A stretch of DNA of 64,000 bases from Microbacterium terregens (lineage in GTDB: Bacteria > Pseudomonadota > Alphaproteobacteria > Sphingomonadales > Sphingomonadaceae): positions 124,001-188,000 of the forward strand of contig NZ_BSEX01000015.1 of the NCBI RefSeq assembly GCF_027922045.1. Reading direction: 5' to 3'. A program made the position numbers and the translations under genes. Positions within the stretch are counted from its first letter, which is position 1; every line of letters begins with the position of its first letter. Of the stretch, positions 1 through 8,645 are shown piece by piece. The notes under the pieces are model-generated. The model had not been told where the DNA came from and made no database searches. It saw only the letters and a program-made list of their open reading frames with translations.

Positions 1-1393
1 CGATCGTCTCCAGCGTGTCGTTCGCGTTGTAGATGTCCCCGCGGGCATAGGCGGTCAACGTTACCTGCTGTCCCCAGTCCGTGATGCGCCGCAGATCCCA
101 CTGGGCGGATGCAAAGGCGCGTTGGGTATCCTGGCCCTCCTGGCGGAACAGCGCGAGTGAGTTCGCCTGAAGCTGCAGGACACCCCCGGCGATCCCTTCG
201 ATCCGCCGCCGATAGTCGATCGCGGGAAGGGCGATCGGCTGCATCTTCTGGTTGTCCCCGGTGCGCATCGTCTGCACCGCCCAGCCATCGATCGAGAGAT
301 AGCTATTCTCGTCGATCCGCTCGACCTTCAGGTTGTTGCGGAGCCGGTCTTCGCGGGAGATGTCGTACCGACGCAGGAACGTGTCGTCGGTCTGGAGGCG
401 CAGGGACCCGCTCACGCTCCAGTTGGGGTCGAGCTGGAACCTGCCCACCGCGTCGATATAGCCGCGGAAGGAGCGCTCGCTGTTCACCGTCTCCCCACTG
501 TCCAGAACCTCGTCGCTCCGGCGACTATAGGTTCCGTATCCGATCACCCGCAGCGCGCCGGTTTCGGTGAGCTGCCGGTATTCCGCCTCCAGCATCGGCA
601 GAACCGAGGTGAAGATGTGTGGCGTGATGGTGAGGTCGCGGTTCGGCGCGAGTGCGAAGTAATAGGGGACCGCCACCTCGACCCCGTTCACCCGGTCGAT
701 CCGGAACGATGGGGTGAGCACGCCGCCCGCGCTCCCACCACCTACCGAATGGCTGAACGCGGGGAGTGGAATTCCCGGCAGACTGAACAGCTTCAGCTGC
801 GCGCCGGAGTAGCGGATGCGATGATCCGTCGGATTGTAGGTCACCCGGACGGCAGTGATCTGCCACGACGGTTGCTTGGGGCAGCCTTCAGAATTCGTCA
901 CGGCACACGGGCTGTAGGCGGCCTGCTCGACCTGGATCACGCCGCCGGCGTCGCGGCTGCCGCGCTGGGCGGCGATCCGGCCGCCCTCGTCCAGCACGAC
1001 CAGCATGTTCTGGATCAGGCCATCCTTCAACGAGTCGGTCAGCTCGATGCGATCGCCATAGGCGGTGTCACCCTCCGGGTTGGTGACCGCGATGTTCCCC
1101 TCGGCCACGACCTGGCCCGACTTGCGGTTCCAGCTGACACGGTCGGCGCGCAGCCGGTCGCCTTCGCGGAACATCCGCACGTCGCCGGTCGCCGTGACCA
1201 CATCGGCCTCGGTGTCATAGTCGAGCCGGTCCGCGGTGAAGCGGATTTCATCCTCGGAGGCTGGCGCTGCTGCGGCTTCGGGCGGCGGTGGTGGCACCGG
1301 CCGGTCCTGAAGATCCTGCGCCATGGCGGAGGCGCCGCCGAACGCCAGCCAGAACTGCACCGCGCCGGACAGGAGGAGGACGCTACGCTTCAC
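1..1393 (-). CDS. lptD: LPS assembly protein LptD (partial, C-terminus beyond the left edge)
   Basis: Outer-membrane beta-barrel that, with LptE, inserts lipopolysaccharide into the outer leaflet. About 464 N-terminal residues are present and the gene runs off the left edge. It starts at a GTG (1393) immediately preceded by an in-frame TAG, with GGAG about 11 bases upstream. Residues 1-25 look like a signal peptide ending in ASAMAQ. An OstA/LptA-like jellyroll follows (motifs RFTADRLDYD, TATGDVRMF, VVAEGNI, near residues 50-110), then a CAVTNSEGC cysteine pair and the start of the barrel (IRYSGAQLKLF, SFRIDRVNG, VPYYFALAPN). This is the usual LptD order. Divergent from pepA across 175 bases. 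A surA-type gene would be expected downstream but lies outside the window. Confidence 0.93.
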   Translation of the reverse strand, partial: MKRSVLLLSGAVQFWLAFGGASAMAQDLQDRPVPPPPPEAAAAPASEDEIRFTADRLDYDTEADVVTATGDVRMFREGDRLRADRVSWNRKSGQVVAEGNIAVTNPEGDTAYGDRIELTDSLKDGLIQNMLVVLDEGGRIAAQRGSRDAGGVIQVEQAAYSPCAVTNSEGCPKQPSWQITAVRVTYNPTDHRIRYSGAQLKLFSLPGIPLPAFSHSVGGGSAGGVLTPSFRIDRVNGVEVAVPYYFALAPNRDLTITPHIFTSVLPMLEAEYRQLTETGALRVIGYGTYSRRSDEVLDSGETVNSERSFRGYIDAVGRFQLDPNWSVSGSLRLQTDDTFLRRYDISREDRLRNNLKVERIDENSYLSIDGWAVQTMRTGDNQKMQPIALPAIDYRRRIEGIAGGVLQLQANSLALFRQEGQDTQRAFASAQWDLRRITDWGQQVTLTAYARGDIYNANDTLETI

Positions 1394-1568
1394 CTAGAAC
1401 TACTCTCCATGCGGCGGCCGCGGCTCGCGGGGCGATCCATGAACCGGCCCTATCGCATCCGCTTCCGGGAACCGCAATCGCCCTCCAGTCGCTTTGCGTG
1501 CGTGCCGCGCCTGGCCTAAGGGTGCGGCTCGCCGTCCGGCGCCCGATTCCACCACAGGGACATTATCG

Positions 1569-3044
1569 ATGCAGATCCGTTTCATCTCCTCGCGGCCCGC
1601 AGATGCTGCGGCGCTGGTGCTGCCGGTCGGGAAAGCAGGCATTGCTTCGCTCGGCGACGCGGGCCTGGAAAGCGCCACGGCTGCACTGGTGCGGGGAGCG
1701 GCCGAGGGCGGCCGGTTTGATGGCGAACCCGGCACGATCGCCGAGATTTTCGTGCCGCAGGGGAACGGGGCTGCGCGCGTGATCCTGCTCGGCACCGGCA
1801 GCGGCACCGAACAGGACCTCGAGCGCGCCGGCGGCGCCTTGACCGCTCGCTTCCTGGCTGCCGGCATCCCTGCGCTGGTGATCGACCTCTCGACGCTCTC
1901 GGCGACGTCCGGCGCCACCGCCGTTGCGCGGCTGCTCGCCGCAGCGGAGCAGCGGAGCTGGCGCCATGACGTCTATCGGACCCGCATGCCGGCAAGCGCC
2001 CGCCCGACGCTGGAGCGGATCGAGGTGGTAGGCGCCCCGGAAGGGATCGACGCTGCCTGGACGGATGCCAAGGCCCTGACGGATGGCCTGGCGCTCACGC
2101 GCACCCTGGTGAGCGAGCCGCCGAACGTGCTGTACCCGGAGAGCTTCGTCGAGCGCTGCCGTCATCTCGAGGAGCTCGGCGTCGAGATCACCGTGCTTGA
2201 TGAAGCCGCGATGCGGGAGCTGGGCATGGGCGCGCTGCTCGGCGTGAGCCAGGGCTCCGTGCGTGAGGCGCAGTTGCTGGCCATGCGCTGGAACGGAAAG
2301 GGCGAGGGCGACGTCGATGTCGCGTTCGTCGGCAAGGGCGTGACCTTCGACACCGGCGGCATCTCGCTGAAGCCGGGTGCCGGCATGGAAGACATGAAGT
2401 GGGACATGGGCGGCGCGGGTGCCGTGGCAGGCGCCATGAAGGCGCTCGCGCTGCGCAAGGCGAAGGCCAACGTCATCGGCGTGTGCGGCCTGGTCGAGAA
2501 CATGCCCGACGGCAACGCCCAGCGTCCCGGCGACATCGTCACCTCCATGTCCGGCCAGACGATCGAGGTTCTCAACACCGACGCGGAAGGCCGCCTGGTG
2601 CTGTGCGACGCCATCACCTGGGTCCAGCGCACGCACAAGCCGAAGACCATCGTCGACCTGGCGACGCTGACCGGGGCGATGATCATCGCGCTGGGCAACG
2701 AGCATGGCGGCCTGTTCGCCAACGACGACTCGCTCGCCGACGAGCTGCTGGCCGCCGGCAAGGCGACGGGCGACAAGCTGTGGCGGTTCCCGCTGTCGCC
2801 GGCCTATGACAAGCTGATCGACTCGCCGATTGCCGACATGAAGAACATCGGCGGCCGGGGCGCCGGCTCGATCACTGCCGCGCAGTTCATCGGCCGCTTC
2901 GTCGAGCCGGAGGTCCGTTGGGCCCACCTCGACATCGCGGGCATGGTCTGGGCCGACAAGCCGGGCGTGGCCTGGGACAAGGGGGCGACCGGATATGGCG
3001 TCCGCGTGCTCGACCGCTTCGTGCGCGACCAGTTCGAAGGCTGA
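1569..3044 (+). CDS. pepA: Leucyl aminopeptidase (M17 family)
   Basis: Cytosolic metallo-aminopeptidase that removes N-terminal residues from peptides; 491 residues, normal for the family. The C-terminal catalytic domain carries the two-metal signature: GKGVTFDTGG with K256 and the metal-binding aspartate near residue 261, and NTDAEGRL at residues 336-343. The ATG at 1569 is chosen because the protein then begins MQIRFISS, as in relatives; upstream in-frame codons give a non-homologous extension. It is followed 18 bases later by holC, the pepA-holC order common in proteobacteria, so the two are probably co-transcribed. Confidence 0.96.
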   Translation: MQIRFISSRPADAAALVLPVGKAGIASLGDAGLESATAALVRGAAEGGRFDGEPGTIAEIFVPQGNGAARVILLGTGSGTEQDLERAGGALTARFLAAGIPALVIDLSTLSATSGATAVARLLAAAEQRSWRHDVYRTRMPASARPTLERIEVVGAPEGIDAAWTDAKALTDGLALTRTLVSEPPNVLYPESFVERCRHLEELGVEITVLDEAAMRELGMGALLGVSQGSVREAQLLAMRWNGKGEGDVDVAFVGKGVTFDTGGISLKPGAGMEDMKWDMGGAGAVAGAMKALALRKAKANVIGVCGLVENMPDGNAQRPGDIVTSMSGQTIEVLNTDAEGRLVLCDAITWVQRTHKPKTIVDLATLTGAMIIALGNEHGGLFANDDSLADELLAAGKATGDKLWRFPLSPAYDKLIDSPIADMKNIGGRGAGSITAAQFIGRFVEPEVRWAHLDIAGMVWADKPGVAWDKGATGYGVRVLDRFVRDQFEG

Positions 3045-3062
3045 TCGCGACGCGCCACCGCC

Positions 3063-3503
3063 ATGCAGGTCGACTTCTACCATCTCACCCAGCTTCCGCT
3101 CGAGCGTGCGTTGCCGCGCATCGCCGAGCGGGTGGTGGCGGGGGGCGGTCGCCTGCTGGTGGTGGCCGAGCATGAAGAGGCGCGGCAGGCGCTGGACCGG
3201 TGCCTGTGGGCCTATGCGCCCGAAAGCTTCTTGCCGCACGCGCAGGCGGGAACGCCCAGCGACGCTCGCCAGCCGGTGCTGATTGCGGGCGACATCCAGC
3301 CCACGAACGGCGCCCGCAACATCGCGATTGCGGACGGCCTATGGCGCGACGGCGCGCTGGCGTTCGAGCGAGCCTTCCACTTTTTCGACGACGAACGGAT
3401 CGTGGAGGCTCGCCAGGCATGGCGTACGCTTGGCGACCGGCCCGACGTCTCGCGCCGGTACTGGAAGCAGGGCGAGAGCGGCCGCTGGGAACAGGCGGCC
3501 TGA
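3063..3503 (+). CDS. holC: DNA polymerase III subunit chi
   Basis: Accessory subunit of the clamp-loader complex that links polymerase III to single-stranded-DNA-binding protein. It has 146 residues, close to the usual 140-150. Recognisable family segments are VDFYHLTQLPLERALPRI at the start, RLLVVAEHEE, LDRCLWAYAPESFLPH and ARNIAIADGLW. It starts at ATG 3063, 18 bases after the pepA stop, and is probably translated from the same transcript. ndk follows 96 bases later. Confidence 0.93.
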   Translation: MQVDFYHLTQLPLERALPRIAERVVAGGGRLLVVAEHEEARQALDRCLWAYAPESFLPHAQAGTPSDARQPVLIAGDIQPTNGARNIAIADGLWRDGALAFERAFHFFDDERIVEARQAWRTLGDRPDVSRRYWKQGESGRWEQAA

Positions 3504-3599
3504 CCTGCTCCCTGGGTGCTCCGGCTTGCATCAAAGCGGCATGAAGACTAGGGAGCCGCGACTTTCCAACAAGCCATCATCTCAAGGAGCCGTACGGCC

Positions 3600-4022
3600 A
3601 TGGCCGCGACCCGCACGTTTTCGATCATCAAGCCCGACGCAACCCGCCGCAACCTGACGGGCGCCGTCACCAAGATGCTGGAGGAAGCCGGCCTGCGCGT
3701 CGTCGCGTCCAAGCGCATCCAGATGACCAAGGAACAGGCCGAGGGCTTCTACGCGGTGCACAGCGAGCGCCCGTTCTTCAACGACCTGGTCTCCTTCATG
3801 ATCTCCGGCCCGGTGGTCGTGCAGGTGCTCGAGGGTGAGGACGCCGTGAAGCGCAACCGCGACATCATGGGCGCGACCAACCCTGCGAACGCCGAGCCGG
3901 GCACGATCCGCAAGGAGCTGGCCGAGTCGATCGAAGCGAACTCGGTCCACGGTTCGGATTCGGAAGAGAACGCCGCGATCGAGATCGCCTACTTCTTCAA
4001 GCCGGAAGAAATCGTCGGCTGA
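3600..4022 (+). CDS. ndk: Nucleoside diphosphate kinase
   Basis: Transfers the gamma phosphate of ATP to nucleoside diphosphates through a phospho-histidine, balancing NTP and dNTP pools. It has 140 residues, the standard length. Motifs are TFSIIKPDA at the N-terminus and the active-site SVHGSDS near residue 117. A clear AAGGAG ribosome site lies about 10 bases before the ATG at 3600. A strong intrinsic terminator follows the stop, so ndk is the last gene of its transcript or a single-gene unit. Confidence 0.97.
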   Translation: MAATRTFSIIKPDATRRNLTGAVTKMLEEAGLRVVASKRIQMTKEQAEGFYAVHSERPFFNDLVSFMISGPVVVQVLEGEDAVKRNRDIMGATNPANAEPGTIRKELAESIEANSVHGSDSEENAAIEIAYFFKPEEIVG

Positions 4023-4063
4023 TCGGGACGCCGCCCGCATGGGCGGCGATCCAGCGGAATTGA

Positions 4064-4100
4064 GGGCGCGGCTCCGAAAGGAGCTGCGCCCTATTTCTTT
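4064..4100 (+). terminator. Intrinsic terminator after ndk
   Basis: Arms GGGCGCGGCTCC and GGAGCTGCGCCC (12 pairs with one G-U) close a GAAA tetraloop and are followed by TATTTCTTT. A second GC-rich 8-bp hairpin without a T tract lies just upstream at 4029-4048. The 3' arm overlaps the stop codon of the convergent gene ending at 4091. Confidence 0.85.
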
Positions 4101-4720
4101 GTGGGAATGGCCAGGCGGCGCCGTTCCGCCGTCCAAAGCCGTTCGAGCAGCGCAGCCGAGTTGCTCCCAGGATGCCGCTGCTTCAGCGCCACCCCCTGCA
4201 GCTTCAGCGTCCTGCCACTGAGCAGGCGCCCCTCCGTCGCGAAAACCAGCTCATAGATGGCGCTGTCCTCGCGCTGGACGTCTGCGTCCCAATAGTGGCT
4301 GTCGATGCGGATGGGCAGGCGCCCCTGGATGGTATCGGCGCCGCCATCGGTGAGCTTGAGCACCGGCTCCGCGATCCAGTCCGCGTCTATCCGGGTATCC
4401 AGCACGCCGTCCTTCGACGGCACTTTGAGCGAAGGCGGGAATTGAACCTCGATCCGCTCGATCCTGTGGTTCGCATCGCTCAGTTCCAGGCTGCTTCCGT
4501 CGCTTCCCGGGGTTCCGACAAGCGTCACGAGCTGGGCGACATGTGCCTTGGCATCCGCGGCCGCCCGCTGGCGTGCCACCTCTTCCTCGCGCTCGATCTG
4601 GCTGTCCTTGCGCAGCGAGACGTTGTTCCAGAGCGTCAGCGCCGAAATGACCAGAGCCACGACGCCGACGATCTCCGCCAACGTCAACCAGCGCCAGCGC
4701 TTGCGTGGCTTCTCGCTCAT
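4091..4720 (-). CDS. Uncharacterised membrane-anchored protein
   Basis: 209 residues from ATG 4720 (MSEKPRKRWRW); a longer frame upstream lacks any conserved look. A basic N-terminus precedes one transmembrane segment at about residues 14-34 (IVGVVALVISALTLW), then a short charged, probably coiled stretch (KDSQIEREEEVARQRAAAD) and a beta-rich C-terminal region of about 150 residues. The predicted topology is a small cytoplasmic tail with the C-terminus in the periplasm. It lies 10 bases downstream of purN and may be read through from purMN. I recognise no family. Confidence 0.7.
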   Translation of the reverse strand: MSEKPRKRWRWLTLAEIVGVVALVISALTLWNNVSLRKDSQIEREEEVARQRAAADAKAHVAQLVTLVGTPGSDGSSLELSDANHRIERIEVQFPPSLKVPSKDGVLDTRIDADWIAEPVLKLTDGGADTIQGRLPIRIDSHYWDADVQREDSAIYELVFATEGRLLSGRTLKLQGVALKQRHPGSNSAALLERLWTAERRRLAIPTKK

Positions 4721-4730
4721 CCCAGGTCGC

Positions 4731-5579
4731 TCATCGTCCGCCGGCCTCCAGCAATGCCTGGGGCGCAGACAGCTCCCAGCCCCGAGCGATCGCGTCACCG
4801 ATCACCGTCCAATCGGCATCCTCGGTGAGTGTGAGCGTGCGCCAGCCGCTCTCGCTGCGGGTCGCAAGGGCGCCGTCGCCGGTAATCCGCGCAAAGACAG
4901 TCCCGTCGACAGAGAAGCTCGACGTGTCGCCTTCGTTTTCCTCCTCCGCTTCGGGAAGGGCGAGCGCGACGCTGCGGACGCGGGCAAGGGGGGTGTCGGC
5001 CATGCTGCGTACGAACTCCGCCAGGATCCGTGGGTACAGTCGATGTTCTTCTACCAGCACCCGTGCGGCAAGTGCCTCGGCAGTATCGCCGAGGTTGACG
5101 GGTACTTCGGCCTGACCAAGCACGGTGCCGGCATCGAGCTCCTCGGTGACCAGGTGCACCGAGCAGCCGGCGACCGCGTCGCGCGCCTCGATCGCCCGGA
5201 CATGCGTGTCCAGCCCTTTGTACTTCGGCAGCAGCGAGGGGTGGATGTTGAGGATGCGTCCCGCCCAACGCTCCACAAACGCCGGGGACAGGAGGCGCAT
5301 ATAGCCGGCCAGCGCGATCAACTCGACGCCGGCATTCCGAAGTGCGGCGTCGATGCCGGCTTCATACTCGGCCTTCGGCATCCCCTTCGGGCTCTGCGCG
5401 AAGGTCGCCACGCCCTGTTCGGCTGCCCAGGCGAGGCCGGCCGCTTCGGGTTTGTCGCTCGCCACCAGCGCGACCTCGAACGGGCAATCCGGGGCGTGGG
5501 CCGCCTCTACCAGCGCTGCCATGTTGGAGCCGCGGCCCGAGATGAGGATGCCGAGCTTGCGGCGGACGTTATCAGCCAA
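4731..5579 (-). CDS. purN: Phosphoribosylglycinamide formyltransferase with extra C-terminal MmcQ/YjbR-like domain
   Basis: Third step of de novo purine synthesis: formyl transfer from 10-formyl-THF to GAR. Residues 1-193 form a complete PurN (ISGRGSNM at 13-20; [12 protein letters not shown] with N111 and H113; D149 in ELDAGT). Ordinary PurN stops near 200, but this protein continues to 282. Residues 194-282 ([35 protein letters not shown]) resemble the MmcQ/YjbR DNA-binding-like fold. The likely start is TTG 5579, overlapping the purM stop; upstream in-frame sequence lies inside purM and looks non-homologous. PurN identity is certain; the tail assignment is by pattern only. Confidence 0.9.
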   Translation of the reverse strand: MADNVRRKLGILISGRGSNMAALVEAAHAPDCPFEVALVASDKPEAAGLAWAAEQGVATFAQSPKGMPKAEYEAGIDAALRNAGVELIALAGYMRLLSPAFVERWAGRILNIHPSLLPKYKGLDTHVRAIEARDAVAGCSVHLVTEELDAGTVLGQAEVPVNLGDTAEALAARVLVEEHRLYPRILAEFVRSMADTPLARVRSVALALPEAEEENEGDTSSFSVDGTVFARITGDGALATRSESGWRTLTLTEDADWTVIGDAIARGWELSAPQALLEAGGR

Positions 5580-6678
5580 GGTGGGTCGCCGTCCACGCAC
5601 TGCGCCCACTCCAGGTGCCGGCGCTTCCGACCACCGTGCAACCACAGTCACCCGCTTCGACCGTGCCGATGCGGAAGACTTGCTCGCCCGCCTCTTCCAT
5701 CGCCGCCGCGACACTGTCCGCCTCTTGCGCTGCGACGAGCACGGCCATGCCGATGCCGCAGTTGAAGGTCCGTGCCATCTCTTCCGGCTCGATCGCGCCC
5801 TGCGCCTGGAGGAACGCCATCAGGCGAGGCTGTTCCCAGCAATCGGCGTCGACGCGGGCGTGGCAGCCTTCGGGCAGCACGCGGGGGATGTTCTCGAGCA
5901 GGCCCCCGCCGGTGATGTGGGCCAGGCCGTGGATTCGCTCTTCACGCAGCAGCGGCAGCAGGCTCTTCACATAGATTTTGGTCGGCGCCATCAATGCGTC
6001 GATCAGGAGGCGATCCTGGTCGAAGAGGGCGGGCCGATCGAGCTTCCAGCCCTTGTCGGCAGCCAAACGGCGAACCAGCGAGAACCCGTTCGAGTGAACG
6101 CCGGAGGAGGCGAGCCCCAGGATCACGTCGCCGACCTGGACACGGCCCTTGGTAAGCAATTGCTCGCGCTCGACCGCGCCGACGCAGAAGCCCGCAAGGT
6201 CATAGTCGCCCGCGGCATACATGCCCGGCATCTCCGCCGTCTCGCCACCGATCAGCGCGCAGCCTGCCTGCCGACAGCCTTCTGCGATCGAGGCGATCAC
6301 GCGCTCGGCAACCTCGGGCTCCAGCTTGCCGCTGGCGTAGTAGTCGAGGAAGAACAGCGGCTCGGCGCCCTGGACGATCAGGTCGTTGGCGCACATCGCC
6401 ACCAGGTCGATGCCGACGCCATCATGGGCGTTGTGCTCGATCGCGAGCTTCAGCTTCGTGCCGACACCATCGTTCGCTGCCACCAAGAGCGGATCCTTGA
6501 ATCCGGCCGCCTTGGGATCGAAGATGCCGCCGAACCCGCCCAGATCGGCGTCGGCCCCGCTGCGGCGGGTCGAGCGCGCCAGCGGCGCGATGGCCCGTAC
6601 CAGGGCATTGCCCGCGGCGATCGAAACGCCGGCTCCGGCGTAGGTATAGGGCGTCGCGCCCGCATCTTCGGTGCTCAT
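5572..6678 (-). CDS. purM: Phosphoribosylformylglycinamidine cyclo-ligase (AIR synthetase)
   Basis: Fifth step of purine synthesis: ATP-dependent closure of the imidazole ring of FGAM to AIR. 368 residues, the standard length. Family segments include [16 protein letters not shown] at the start, [70 protein letters not shown] and [15 protein letters not shown]. It starts at ATG 6678, divergent from the DUF2066 gene across 61 bases, and its stop overlaps the purN start by eight bases, indicating translational coupling. Confidence 0.97.
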   Translation of the reverse strand: MSTEDAGATPYTYAGAGVSIAAGNALVRAIAPLARSTRRSGADADLGGFGGIFDPKAAGFKDPLLVAANDGVGTKLKLAIEHNAHDGVGIDLVAMCANDLIVQGAEPLFFLDYYASGKLEPEVAERVIASIAEGCRQAGCALIGGETAEMPGMYAAGDYDLAGFCVGAVEREQLLTKGRVQVGDVILGLASSGVHSNGFSLVRRLAADKGWKLDRPALFDQDRLLIDALMAPTKIYVKSLLPLLREERIHGLAHITGGGLLENIPRVLPEGCHARVDADCWEQPRLMAFLQAQGAIEPEEMARTFNCGIGMAVLVAAQEADSVAAAMEEAGEQVFRIGTVEAGDCGCTVVGSAGTWSGRSAWTATHLG

Positions 6679-6739
6679 GGGCGACCGACTAGCCATATCC
6701 TGCTTGGATTTCCACGCCCGCTTCGTCAAAAGGCGGCCG

Positions 6740-8005
6740 ATGCCTTGCTTGCGCTTTTCCCGAACTCTGCGTGCCGGCCTGTTGGTGGCGCTGCTTGCTA
6801 CCGGCGGTACCGTGATCGCGCAGATCGAGGACAGCGGCCGCGGGGTCGCGCCGATCGCAAGTTCCGGTAGTTTCGAGGTTTCCGGCGTTTCCGTCGATGT
6901 AGCCGGCCCCAATGCCGAAGCCGCGAGAACCGCAGGCTGGCGGCTGGCGCAGCGCAAGGGCTGGGACATTTTGTCCCGACGCCTGACGGGTCGTGCGGGC
7001 TCGCTTTCCGATTCGGCGCTCGACTCGCTGGTGAGCGGGATCGTCATCGAAAATGAGCAGATCGGACCGAACCGCTACGTCGCAAAGCTGGGGGTGCTGT
7101 TCAATCGTGGGCGCGCGGGCTCCATCCTCGGCGTCGCCGGGGAGACGCTCCGCTCGCCCGCGTTGCTGGTCGTGCCGCTTCAGGAATCGGGGGGCGCGGC
7201 GACGGTGTTCGAGCGCGCCACGCCCTGGCAGGAGGCGTGGGCACGGTTCCGCACCGGCAACAGCGTCATCGACTATGTCCGGCTGACCGGCACCGGCCCC
7301 GACGCGTTGCTGGTGAACGGCGGCCAGGTAAGCCGCCGCGGCCGTGGGTGGTGGCGCACTATCCTCGATCAATATGGCGCAGCCGACGTCCTGGTGCCGC
7401 AGGTGAAGCTGCGGCGCCAATGGCCGGGCGGTCCGGTGATCGCCGACTTCTCCGCAGGCTATGGTCCCGACCATCATGTGCTCACCCGGTTCACCCTGCG
7501 GGTCGAGCGGACTGACGCACTGCCGGCGCTGCTGGATGAGGGCGTCCGCCGGATCGATGCGGCCTATCAGCAGGCGCTCCGCCAAGGCGCCTTGCGCACC
7601 GATGCAGCGCTCAGTGCACCGCCGCCGGGCCAACCACTTCCGACCGTGAACGTACCCGCGCCTGGGGCGGCGGACCTGGGACCGGAGGTCGCCACGACCA
7701 CGCCGGAGGGTCGCACGACGCTTTCGATCCAGTTCGATACGCCCGGCGTCGCTGCGCTCGCATCGTCGGAAGCTTCGGTCCGCGCGATCGCCGGCGTCCG
7801 TTCCGCCGTCACCACCAGTCTCGCGCTGGGTGGCGTGTCCGTGATGCGGGTCGTCTTTGACGGCGATCCCGCCGTGCTTTCTGCAGCCTTGCAGGCGCGC
7901 GGCTGGCAGGTGACGCAGGGCGGGGGCGTGCTGCGCATCCGCCGGGCCGCCGGCACCCCTTCGCCCACTCCCTCGGCCGCACCGGCGGCACCGACCGGCG
8001 GATGA
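6740..8005 (+). CDS. DUF2066-type exported protein
   Basis: 421 residues from ATG 6740 ([19 protein letters not shown]); an upstream ATG at 6671 in the same frame would bury the signal peptide. The hydrophobic N-terminus ending near GGTVIAQ predicts export. The body resembles the DUF2066 family of unknown function ([59 protein letters not shown]). The C-terminal part ([22 protein letters not shown]) looks like a separate alpha/beta domain. Its stop overlaps the hdaA start by four bases (ATGA), an arrangement also seen in other alphaproteobacteria. Confidence 0.75.
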   Translation: MPCLRFSRTLRAGLLVALLATGGTVIAQIEDSGRGVAPIASSGSFEVSGVSVDVAGPNAEAARTAGWRLAQRKGWDILSRRLTGRAGSLSDSALDSLVSGIVIENEQIGPNRYVAKLGVLFNRGRAGSILGVAGETLRSPALLVVPLQESGGAATVFERATPWQEAWARFRTGNSVIDYVRLTGTGPDALLVNGGQVSRRGRGWWRTILDQYGAADVLVPQVKLRRQWPGGPVIADFSAGYGPDHHVLTRFTLRVERTDALPALLDEGVRRIDAAYQQALRQGALRTDAALSAPPPGQPLPTVNVPAPGAADLGPEVATTTPEGRTTLSIQFDTPGVAALASSEASVRAIAGVRSAVTTSLALGGVSVMRVVFDGDPAVLSAALQARGWQVTQGGGVLRIRRAAGTPSPTPSAAPAAPTGG

Positions 8006-8643
8006 TGCAGCTCGACCTGCCGCTGGGTCAGCCGGTGGGCGCGCGGGCGGACGAGTTTCTGGTGAGCGACATCAACGCGCACGCCGTCCAGCACCTGGAA
8101 CATTGGGGCACCTGGCCCGTGATGGCCGCGCTGTTGGTCGGCCCCCGCAAGTCCGGTCGCTCCTTGCTGTCTCGGCTCTTCGCACTGCGCACCGGTGGGA
8201 CCGTCATCGATGATGCCGAACGCCAGAGCGAGGTCGACATCTTCCATGCGTGGAACCGTGCGCAGGCCGAACGACGACCGTTGCTGGTCGTCGCGGACGC
8301 GCCGCCCCCCGCCTGGGACGTTCGCCTGCCGGATCTCCGGTCGCGGATCGGCGCAACACCGGTGTTGACGCTGGGGCTTCCCGACGCGCGGCTCGTGGCC
8401 TCGCTGCTCGACTATCTGTTCGAGCGACGGGAGCTCGTCGCAGGACCGGGATTGATCGACTGGATCACGCGCCGGGTGGAACGGAGCTACATCAGCATCC
8501 TCGGCGTTGTCGAAGCGCTGGAGGAAGATGCGATGGTTCGACAGAACCGTCGCCTTTCCATCACGACGGCGCGGCCAGTCCTGACCAATGCGGGGCTGGT
8601 GCCGAACGCGCCGCCAGCAGGCGCGGAACAAGAGGGAGCTTGA
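8002..8643 (+). CDS. hdaA: HdaA-type DnaA regulatory inactivator
   Basis: DnaA-related AAA+ protein that, with the sliding clamp, promotes DnaA-ATP hydrolysis after initiation. 213 residues. The N-terminal QLDLPLG (residues 3-9) is a clamp-binding motif of the Hda type. The P-loop position reads GPRKSGRS, so the usual lysine is arginine. Later segments ([37 protein letters not shown]) match the DnaA domain III helical lid. The start codon could be 8002 or 8005 (ATGATG). Coupled to the DUF2066 gene and followed at once by ppk1. Confidence 0.8.
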   Translation: MMQLDLPLGQPVGARADEFLVSDINAHAVQHLEHWGTWPVMAALLVGPRKSGRSLLSRLFALRTGGTVIDDAERQSEVDIFHAWNRAQAERRPLLVVADAPPPAWDVRLPDLRSRIGATPVLTLGLPDARLVASLLDYLFERRELVAGPGLIDWITRRVERSYISILGVVEALEEDAMVRQNRRLSITTARPVLTNAGLVPNAPPAGAEQEGA

Positions 8644-8645
8644 AG

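Noticed and set aside
1563..3239. A 558-codon minus-strand open frame opposite pepA
   Set aside because: Antisense shadow of a conserved gene; no domain or start context.
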